A stretch of 64,000 nt of DNA, from contig NZ_CP010515.1 in NCBI RefSeq assembly GCF_003431325.1, positions 124,001-188,000 of the forward strand. Reading direction: 5' to 3'. The position numbers and the translations under genes are program-made. The DNA comes from Acidilobus sp. 7A (GTDB lineage: Archaea > Thermoproteota > Thermoprotei_A > Sulfolobales > Acidilobaceae). Positions 58,633 to 64,000 of this stretch are shown in pieces. Under the pieces are notes generated by a model. It searched no databases. It was not told the DNA's origin and saw only the letters and a list, made by a program, of their open reading frames with translations. Each line of letters begins with the position of its first letter. Position 1 is the stretch's first letter.

Positions 58633-58737
58633 ATGAAAGCTGTCTCGGTAATACTGTATAAAAGTAACTTGACAAAACTATATTTAGAAGCGATTAAAAT
58701 AACTAGTAGTTACGTAGAAGCGTTACAGTCTCCTTAA
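58633..58737 (+). CDS. Possible AT-rich small ORF
   Basis: ATG at 58633 opens a 34-codon frame beginning MKAVSVILYKSNLTKLYLEA and ending EALQSP. Its DNA is much more AT-rich than any neighbour. GTGGGG nearby is a poor ribosome site, and a TATA-like gtataaaag (58657-58665) is inside it. Its stop overlaps the stop of the convergent gene. It may be a real microprotein, the start of a truncated foreign gene, or chance. Confidence 0.25.
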   Translation: MKAVSVILYKSNLTKLYLEAIKITSSYVEALQSP

Positions 58738-59519
58738 GGCGTCTGCTGCGGGTAAGCAGCCCTCCTTATTATTTCGTAGAGCTTCTCTGGGTTCTTAGTG
58801 TAGAGCCTGAGCTTTGAAATAGTCCTCCTGCCATGTCTGCTGAGCTCAACGAACCTCCTCTCCTTGTTAAGGGTGATCTCTATGTCGGGCGGCAGGGGGA
58901 AGCGTATGCCCTTGGTCGTCATGAGCCCCTTGATCACTATGCCCTTGTCAGTGACTATGTAGGAGGTGGGCATATTGAGGGCTGGCAGCTTCTTCACCCT
59001 GCCGAGGGCCCACATAGTGATGCCCTGGTTTATCACGAAGTAGCCTTCAAAGTAGATAAGGAATGCCAGGAACAGCAACAGCCTCATGTAGCTAACGCTC
59101 ACGTCCTTCATGGGTGAGTCGAAGAGCCTGAGGGACAGGAAGTTGGCGAAGTCAGGCACGTATCTCCAAAGTGCGAAGAAGTACGCGAGCCCCACTAGCA
59201 CGCCCAGAGTAGTGTAGAGGGAGAACTTGGTCTGCTCCTGTAGATCCATGTATATGAGAGTATCCTTGGTCTGTATGGCCCTCACGTTGTCCTCATGGAA
59301 GAGCTTCTTGCCGCTCAGCACCTCAGCCACATATGATGACTTCTCGCCGAGGCCGCTGCTCATGAGCACGCTCTGGACTACCATGCTTATTGCTATGAAG
59401 ACGAATATGAGGAGGAAGAGGTATATGTTGACCCCTATGACTGCCGCCAGGGCGCTGTATATGAGTATATAGAGCTGGTTCAGGGCTATCATCCTGCTGA
59501 GCTTCTCCATGTAAGCCAT
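58734..59519 (-). CDS. Archaeal membrane protein, DUF2208-like
   Basis: A 261-residue protein with four membrane helices (two near 12-52 and two near 100-165). A cytosolic domain follows, of PH-like beta composition (MPTSYIVTDKGIVIKGL, FPLPPDIEITLNKERRFVEL, KLRLYTKNPEKLYEII). The layout resembles the crenarchaeal DUF2208 family; the function is unknown. There is no neighbour with a clear link. Confidence 0.6.
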   Translation of the reverse strand: MAYMEKLSRMIALNQLYILIYSALAAVIGVNIYLFLLIFVFIAISMVVQSVLMSSGLGEKSSYVAEVLSGKKLFHEDNVRAIQTKDTLIYMDLQEQTKFSLYTTLGVLVGLAYFFALWRYVPDFANFLSLRLFDSPMKDVSVSYMRLLLFLAFLIYFEGYFVINQGITMWALGRVKKLPALNMPTSYIVTDKGIVIKGLMTTKGIRFPLPPDIEITLNKERRFVELSRHGRRTISKLRLYTKNPEKLYEIIRRAAYPQQTP

Positions 59520-59850
59520 GTCAGCGGCTCCTCCAAGCTTCCAGCTAAGGGTCTTAAGGGAGGGATTAAAGGTCTATAGCTTTTAACTGTGGACAAGGGA
59601 GGGCTAAACCTTTTTCACATCAACGAAGACCTTCTATATTCGTCTGCAAAAGGTCTCAATGGTGACCCCTCACTCGATGGGGTAACCGCCACAAGGGCAA
59701 GGGGGCCGTAGATGGAAGCCCCGCGCCGTTGGGCTCGAAGAGGTCCCATGAGGTGCGGGTAGAGCTGGTGATCCGTGCGGAGGCGCATCCCCGCTGGCGG
59801 TGCCGCAAACGATTTCAGTTATCATCAGGTACCGCTAGCGGGGGGAGCGC
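59520..59850. other. Gap with TnpB-tail-like fossil and structured DNA
   Basis: No full gene is seen. TATA-like boxes gggattaaagg (59562-59572) and cttttaactg (59580-59589) come first. From about 59650 the sequence (ggtgacccctcactcgat, tggggtaaccgc, acaagggcaa, gtagatggaagccccgcgcc) resembles, from memory, the 3' ends of archaeal IS200/IS605 TnpB genes and their guide-RNA scaffolds. No tnpB is attached. A 13-bp imperfect inverted repeat follows at 59789-59843. Confidence 0.35.
59789..59843. repeat. Imperfect 13-bp inverted repeat, 29-nt loop
   Basis: The arms ccccgctggcggt (59789-59801) and accgctagcgggg (59831-59843) complement each other at 12 of 13 positions. The right arm ends eight nt before the TTG of the next gene, and its core ccgctagcgg is a perfect palindrome. 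This can fold over, or regulate, the translation start. Confidence 0.65.
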
Positions 59851-60960
59851 TTGCAGGTAAGGGCAGCTCTGGCACTCATAGGCGACGACCTTGAGCTGCG
59901 AAGGGACGTGTGCGTAACTGCAGACGAGCAGGGCGTCGTGGAGTCAATAGAGTCCTGGGGGAGCTGCGGTGAGGGCTCCCTTGGGGGCAGCTGGGCCGCC
60001 CTGCTGCCGCAGCCAGCCAATGCGCACGTGCACAGCGCCGACGGCAATTTCCCCGAGTTTGGGGTCGACCTAGGTCTTCACGACCTCGTGGCTCCACCTG
60101 AAGGCCTGAAGTACAGGCTCCTCAGCTCCCTGAGTTCAACTAGAACAGCTGCAGCGATACGGAGGACCTACAGGGCCGCCTACGCCCTCGGCGTCGGCCT
60201 GCTCGTTGACTTCAGGGAGGGAGGGGGGACGGGCTGTCTGGCGGCGCAGCTGGCCAAGGCCTCGCTGCAGGGTGACATTGAAGTCATAGTGCTGGGCACC
60301 CCCGGCCCCACCTACCCCATGTGGTGCCAGGGCCTCGGGCTCTCCAGCCCCCTTGACTACCCGCCAGGCCTCCTCAGCGCGCTGACCAGCCAGACCCCGC
60401 TCTCCTTCACACACGTGGCGGAGGACCCGAGGAACAGGGACGAGGGCGACCTGGAGGTGGCCCTTAGGTCGGGCTTCAGGGCGTTCGTCCACGGGACCTA
60501 CCTCTCAACTGACGATCTGAGCGCCGTGAGGGATCACGGCGTCCCCCTCATACTGTGCCCGAGGAGCAACATGTGGCACGGCCTGAGGCCGCCGCCCGTG
60601 GCCGACGCAGTGAGGCTTGGGCTGACCCTAGGCCTGGGCAGCGACAACGCTGCATGGAACCTGCCCGACCCGTGGGCTGAGACGGAGGTGGCCCTCCTGG
60701 TCGCCAGGTCCCAGGGGGCCAGGGGGGAGGACCTCGCTAAGGAGATCCTCAGGGCCCTCATGGTGGGAGGCTACCTGGCCGCGGGCGCTCAGCCAAGGAT
60801 CATAGCTGAGGGCAGGAAGCTCCACGGCGTGCTTGTCAACGCGGAGTCGACAGGCATATTGTCTGCTCTAGGTGTTTACACGGCTATAGCAAAAAGGGCT
60901 GGCAGGGGCCTGGCCCTTAGAGTTGACGGCAACAGGTTAGAGGCCGCTGGACTTGCCTAG
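59851..60960 (+). CDS. Amidohydrolase, nucleobase/SAH-deaminase-like
   Basis: A 369-residue amidohydrolase-superfamily protein of the TrzN/cytosine-deaminase/SAH-deaminase type. Metal and catalytic landmarks: QPANAHVHSAD (HxH), FTHVAED, AFVHGTYLS, LCPRSNMWHG and GSDNAAWN. A deaminase or chlorohydrolase-like reaction on a purine or pterin-type ring is likely. TTG start at 59851, immediately after an inverted repeat; no good ribosome site is seen. The last 24 nt overlap the convergent SCP2 gene. Confidence 0.75.
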   Translation: MQVRAALALIGDDLELRRDVCVTADEQGVVESIESWGSCGEGSLGGSWAALLPQPANAHVHSADGNFPEFGVDLGLHDLVAPPEGLKYRLLSSLSSTRTAAAIRRTYRAAYALGVGLLVDFREGGGTGCLAAQLAKASLQGDIEVIVLGTPGPTYPMWCQGLGLSSPLDYPPGLLSALTSQTPLSFTHVAEDPRNRDEGDLEVALRSGFRAFVHGTYLSTDDLSAVRDHGVPLILCPRSNMWHGLRPPPVADAVRLGLTLGLGSDNAAWNLPDPWAETEVALLVARSQGARGEDLAKEILRALMVGGYLAAGAQPRIIAEGRKLHGVLVNAESTGILSALGVYTAIAKRAGRGLALRVDGNRLEAAGLA

Positions 60961-61290
60961 GCCCGCATCTATCAGTCTCTTCAGGTTTACAGTGTCCAGG
61001 ACGTTACCAGTTATCTTAAGCTGGCCGCCGAGGAAGGCCTTCATAGCGTCCAGCTGGCCGCTCATTATCTTCTCAAAGACCTCCTGGCTTGCGCTCAGCG
61101 TCGCTATCGGGCTTGGATGCCTGCCCTCCACCACCTTCATGCTGCCGTTCTTTATCTCAATGTAGAAGTCGCCAAGCCCTGACACTGAGAACTGGTACAC
61201 CTTGTCCCAGCTCTTGATCTCAGGGACCTGCTCAGTAGCCCTTGAGAAGAGCTGCTGAAGCAGACCCTTCACGTCATCCATGGTTACCAT
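60937..61290 (-). CDS. SCP2 sterol-carrier-domain protein
   Basis: A small protein of about 117 residues matching the SCP2 fold: YQFSVSGLGDFYIEIKNGSM, then ATLSASQEVFEKIMSGQLDAMKAFLGG-like (in two parts) and KITGNVLDTVNLKRL. The domain binds lipids or fatty acyl-CoA. ATG 61290 is preceded by GGGTGAG and removes ten doubtful residues of the longer frame from 61320. It is divergent from an SCP-x-type thiolase, and fused SCP-x proteins join these same two activities, so a shared pathway is likely. Confidence 0.85.
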   Translation of the reverse strand: MVTMDDVKGLLQQLFSRATEQVPEIKSWDKVYQFSVSGLGDFYIEIKNGSMKVVEGRHPSPIATLSASQEVFEKIMSGQLDAMKAFLGGQLKITGNVLDTVNLKRLIDAGLGKSSGL

Positions 61291-61490
61291 GCGCTCACCC
61301 ACCCACCAGGAGGCCTCCATTACAAGGTATTATGTCTAAGAGGCGAGGCGTTAACTATGGGGCTAAGTTAACATGTTTTTAAACCACTTAATGAGGACAA
61401 TTTTAAAGGGCTTGAGCAGAAAAGGTATAGGACGCGCCAAGCCTTAACATGTAAGTCCTTCCATAGCACTGGCCTGGGCGGTGAGCGCGT
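61291..61490. promoter_or_regulatory. Divergent control region between SCP2 and thiolase
   Basis: The AT-rich gap has TATA-like ttttaaacc (61376-61384), cattttaaagg-like sequence near 61400 and ggtatagg (61425-61432). The motif ttaacatgt occurs twice (about 61368 and 61444), a possible regulator site. Next to the thiolase start, ggtgag (61480-61485) is the ribosome site. Confidence 0.4.
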
Positions 61491-62681
61491 CTGAGGAACG
61501 TGGCTGTAGTTGGTTACGGGCACTCCAAGTTTGGGGTTAGGAATGACGTTAACATGGCAGAGCTCGCATATGAAGCCATCAAGGAGGCCCTTGAGACGGC
61601 CAACCTAGAGCCTAAGGACATAGAGCACGTGACCGTGGCGAACGCAGGTGGCTGGAGCAGCGAGCCCCTGCCCGCCGTAGTAGTGGCTGAGTACGCCGGC
61701 CTGACAGACAAGCCCCTTCACAGGGTTGAGGCGGCCTGCGCCTCCGGCAGCTCAGCCGTGGCCACGGCCTACATGGCGGTTGCCTCAGGGCAAGCTGATA
61801 TAGCTATGGCTGTGGGCCTCGAGAAGATGAACGAGAGCCCCACGCCCACGGTGGTTGAGTTCATAGGCAGGGCCGGCAACTACTTCTGGGAGTTCCAGAA
61901 CTTCGGCCTCACGTTCCCAGGCTACTACGCCCTCTACGCCACTGCCTACATGTCAAGGTATGGTGCAACTGAGGAGGACATGTGCCAGGTCGCCATAAAG
62001 AACCACTACTACGCCAGCATGAACCCGAGGGCCCAATTCCCGAGGAGGATAGACATGGAGACCTGCATGAAGAGCCGCTACATAGCCTGGCCGCTCAAAC
62101 TCTACGACTCCTCCCCGATAACTGACGGCGCCGCCGCGGTCGTGCTGGCCAGCGAGGAGGTGGCTAAGAAGCTGACGGACTCGCCCGTCTGGATACACGC
62201 GATAGGTTCCTCCTCCGGCACGGCTAACCTATCCAAGAGGGACAACTTCACGGGGCTGAGGGCAGCGCAGCTGGCGGCCCAGATGGCGTACAAGAGGGCA
62301 GGCCTTGAGGCTGAGAACGCCGCGAGGTACTTTGACGCGGCGGAGGTGCACGACTGCTTCACCATAGCTGAGATAATGGCCTACGAGGACCTCGGCTTCG
62401 CCAAGAGGGGCGAGGGCTACAAGCTTGCCAAGGAGGGTCAGACGTACATAGGGGGACTGATACCAGTCAACCTGAGCGGCGGCCTGAAGGCGAAGGGCCA
62501 CCCGATAGGGGCGACAGGCGTAAGCATGGTAGTTGAGCTGACCAAGCAGCTCCTCCACAAGGTCGAGCCGGGAAGGCAGGCGCCCATCAAGAAGGGGATG
62601 GCGATAGCGCACAACGTCGGCGGCACAGGCCACTACGCCTACGTCACAATACTTGGCCTTGAGAAGCCGAGGGGGAGGTGA
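61491..62681 (+). CDS. SCP-x-type thiolase / acyl-CoA acetyltransferase
   Basis: Thiolase-superfamily protein of about 396 residues. The nucleophile lies in VEAACASGSSAVA (Cys80 counted from GTG 61500), followed by HDCFT, GHPIGATG and AHNVGGTGHYAYV. It belongs to the SCP-x branch common in Crenarchaeota, where a DUF35 protein is the partner. The start is either GTG 61500 or CTG 61491. The ggtgag ribosome site is about five nt from the CTG and 15 nt from the GTG, and the CTG version gives LRNVAVVGYGHSKFG, matching the usual family opening. It overlaps the DUF35 leader and is co-transcribed with it. Confidence 0.88.
   Translation: MRNVAVVGYGHSKFGVRNDVNMAELAYEAIKEALETANLEPKDIEHVTVANAGGWSSEPLPAVVVAEYAGLTDKPLHRVEAACASGSSAVATAYMAVASGQADIAMAVGLEKMNESPTPTVVEFIGRAGNYFWEFQNFGLTFPGYYALYATAYMSRYGATEEDMCQVAIKNHYYASMNPRAQFPRRIDMETCMKSRYIAWPLKLYDSSPITDGAAAVVLASEEVAKKLTDSPVWIHAIGSSSGTANLSKRDNFTGLRAAQLAAQMAYKRAGLEAENAARYFDAAEVHDCFTIAEIMAYEDLGFAKRGEGYKLAKEGQTYIGGLIPVNLSGGLKAKGHPIGATGVSMVVELTKQLLHKVEPGRQAPIKKGMAIAHNVGGTGHYAYVTILGLEKPRGR
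62675..62681 (+). promoter_or_regulatory. Ribosome-binding site of the DUF35 gene
   Basis: GAGGTGA, the apparent consensus of this genome, sits five nt before ATG 62687. This rejects the alternative GTG at 62678, which lies within it. Confidence 0.7.
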
Positions 62682-62686
62682 TAAGG

Positions 62687-63229
62687 ATGAGCTCAAGGAC
62701 TCAGAGGGATGAGGCTGACCTCTACCTCAAGCAACTGGAGCAGTTTGCCGACGCAATGAAGGGGAGTGTCGGCGTCCCAGTAATAGTGGACCCGAAGACC
62801 AACGTGGCCACCTGGTTCGACCAGAGGGAGCTGAAGATAAGGTTCCTGATAAGCGTGGAAAAGACCAGGAAGTTCTTTGAGGGCCTCTCGGAGGGGAAGA
62901 TATATGCCACCAGGTGTAAGCAGACCGGCGAGGTGTTCTTCCCGCCCCAGGTGGACTGCCCTGGAGTCAAGGACGGCGAGGTCGAGTGGGTGGAGCTGCC
63001 AAGGGAAGGGGAGCTGGTGACCTACACTATAATATACACCAAGCCCTACAGTTTTGGCCACTACAGCGACTACACGGTGGGCATAGCCAAGCTGAGCAAC
63101 GGGGTCCAGGTGCTGGCCTGGGTCAGGGAGACGGACCCAAAGAAGCTGAGGGTTGGTATGAAGGTCAGGCTGGAGGTGGTGAGGAGGGAGCCCGAGGGCT
63201 ACATGACATACGAGCTCGTGCCAGAGTAG
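62687..63229 (+). CDS. DUF35 OB-fold protein with degenerate zinc ribbon
   Basis: A 180-residue partner protein of thiolase/HMG-CoA-synthase-type enzymes. It has N-terminal helices, a rubredoxin-like ribbon and a C-terminal OB fold (LVTYTIIYTKPYSFGHYSDY, VGIAKLSNGVQVLAWV, GMKVRLEVVRR). The ribbon reads ATRCKQTGEVFFPPQVDCPGVKD, so each expected CxxC has kept only its first cysteine (CKQT, CPGV) and zinc binding is doubtful. ATG 62687 is set by a perfect GAGGTGA at 62675-62681, which also contains the thiolase stop. Confidence 0.87.
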   Translation: MSSRTQRDEADLYLKQLEQFADAMKGSVGVPVIVDPKTNVATWFDQRELKIRFLISVEKTRKFFEGLSEGKIYATRCKQTGEVFFPPQVDCPGVKDGEVEWVELPREGELVTYTIIYTKPYSFGHYSDYTVGIAKLSNGVQVLAWVRETDPKKLRVGMKVRLEVVRREPEGYMTYELVPE

Positions 63230-63287
63230 TCCCTGAAAATTCTTGAAGGCCACACAGCGGCCTGATGCCCGCCCGCTGCGCGGTAGC

Positions 63288-64000
63288 TTAACCTATGACC
63301 CTGTTGGCCGCTAGGAGGTATTTCACCGCGGCCGAGTAGCTGTACTCGCTGTAGAACTCCTCCTCAAAGGCAGGCCCAGACTCGTTGACCATCTGTCCCT
63401 GCTGGTTCACATATGAGATGCCTATCACCTTTAGCCCAAGGTAGTAGGCCCTGGCCGCAACTATGTAGCCGTGAATGGCTGCATTGCTGACGTTTGAGAG
63501 CATTGAAAACGTGGCCGGGGCGTCACTCACATTGCTCAGGTTCAGGTGCTCAACTATGTATATGGTCACGTTGGCAGCCTCCTCAGCTGCCGTGGGGCCT
63601 ATGTAGACGCTCGGGAACCAGGGGCTATCCGATATGCCCCTCACTATGACCCACGGCACCCCGAGCCTTGAGTTAACGTAGGCGAAGCCCATGCCCTCAT
63701 TTTCGCCCGCGTCTGTCTCATATAAAGCGTTCTGCTGAGCCATCCACGAAAGAGGCTCCGTCCACTGGTTTGCAGAGCCTATGACTCCCACGATTATCCT
63801 TGGCACCAGCTCTCCGCTTACATTGAGGCCAGTAACGTTGGCCAAGGGCACCGGGCTCAGCGTGGACGCCGCCTGCCCTGCGAGCTCCACCAGCTGGGCC
63901 GAGGCTGCCAGGTACTCCACGTAGACATAGCTTAGGTCGATTCCATAGCCGTAGCCGTAGGAGGAGGCGTTGGAGTAGGACGGCATTGCCTCACCGAAGC
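63288..64000 (-). CDS. Secreted nucleosidase/phosphorylase-like protein, partial
   Basis: The frame is open to the right edge. The visible 232 residues contain PRIIVGVIGSANQWTEP, ETDAGENEGMGFAYV and VIVRGISDSPW, which match the C-terminal half of MTA/SAH nucleosidases and purine phosphorylases (the usual DMExAA region here reads ENEGMG, keeping the 2'-OH-binding Glu-Gly-Met-Gly pattern). Many N-x-S/T sites and a Tyr-rich linker suggest an extracellular protein. An ATG at 63986 with GGTGAGG upstream exists, but the N-terminal half of the fold would then be missing, so the gene probably begins outside the window. Confidence 0.65.
   Translation of the reverse strand, partial: FGEAMPSYSNASSYGYGYGIDLSYVYVEYLAASAQLVELAGQAASTLSPVPLANVTGLNVSGELVPRIIVGVIGSANQWTEPLSWMAQQNALYETDAGENEGMGFAYVNSRLGVPWVIVRGISDSPWFPSVYIGPTAAEEAANVTIYIVEHLNLSNVSDAPATFSMLSNVSNAAIHGYIVAARAYYLGLKVIGISYVNQQGQMVNESGPAFEEEFYSEYSYSAAVKYLLAANRVIG

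Noticed and set aside
59640-59850. Possible tRNA or RNase P RNA
   Set aside because: No TTC-arm consensus, acceptor stem or RNase P core is visible; the match to IS605 ends is better.
1-64000. CRISPR arrays, rRNA, tRNA or an origin of replication
   Set aside because: No regularly spaced repeats, no tRNA-like folds and no cdc6/origin repeats were seen in the intergenic regions I read.

Overview
The window looks like a chromosomal segment of a thermoacidophilic crenarchaeon (Thermoproteota), most like Acidilobus. The reasons are: archaeal information-processing genes (TFB, Gar1, Lsm, a TIP49/RuvBL-type ATPase, Lhr helicase, ThiI), a tungsten aldehyde ferredoxin oxidoreductase, an indolepyruvate ferredoxin oxidoreductase, archaetidylinositol-type lipid genes, an acid-type sedolisin protease, high GC with AGG/ATA codon preference, many TTG/GTG starts, and TATA boxes about 25-36 nt upstream of the first gene of most units (leaderless transcripts). 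Internal operon genes often carry GAGGTGA-like ribosome sites. The genus is inferred from gene content and style, not from a database match.

Layout. 1-2.9 kb: 3' part of a surface-anchored sedolisin. 3-9 kb: Fe-dependent alcohol dehydrogenase, lactonase-like MBL hydrolase, AOR with a four-cluster ferredoxin, ThiI. 9-15.5 kb: UPF0148 zinc protein, unknowns, a frame-disrupted EamA transporter, TIP49, creatininase-family amidohydrolase, PsiE-like protein. 15.5-21.5 kb: histidine utilisation (hutU divergent from hutG-hutH-hutI). 21.5-26 kb: minus-strand YtcJ-like amidohydrolase, gcvT, aldo/keto reductase, FAH-family protein. 26-33 kb: lsm, ino1, a TauE-like exporter, an SDR, then a tight flippase-like / PIG-A-like glycosyltransferase / NodB deacetylase / CDP-alcohol phosphatidyltransferase run. 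33.8-38 kb: two MFS transporters, a dolichol-kinase-like protein, an MBL hydrolase. 38-44.6 kb: gar1-tfb, then a 1348-residue membrane-anchored RecQ-like helicase, a DUF998 protein and a CBS protein. 44.7-51.6 kb: split lipoate ligase, CoA-transferase, HAD phosphatase, CruF-like carotenoid protein, iorBA. 51.6-55.6 kb: a decayed zone with a truncated DUF1028 gene, DUF488, a relic ABC permease next to an intact ABC ATPase, and a divergent intact permease. 55.6-64 kb: Lhr helicase, a gene-poor stretch, a membrane protein, a deaminase-like amidohydrolase, SCP2/thiolase/DUF35, and a partial secreted nucleosidase.

Functional picture: a peptide- and amino-acid-consuming heterotroph (sedolisin, Hut pathway, IOR, AOR, CoA-transferase, thiolase) with inositol-based ether-lipid synthesis. 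The most interesting cluster is 29.4-32.9 kb plus ino1. It holds a plausible archaeal analogue of early GPI-anchor chemistry: inositol phosphate, archaetidylinositol, a PIG-A-like sugar transfer, de-N-acetylation and a flippase. Other points of interest are a TFB and a DUF35 protein that have each lost half of their zinc-ribbon cysteines, the very large helicase, and several gene relics. I saw no CRISPR array, rRNA, tRNA or complete transposase gene.
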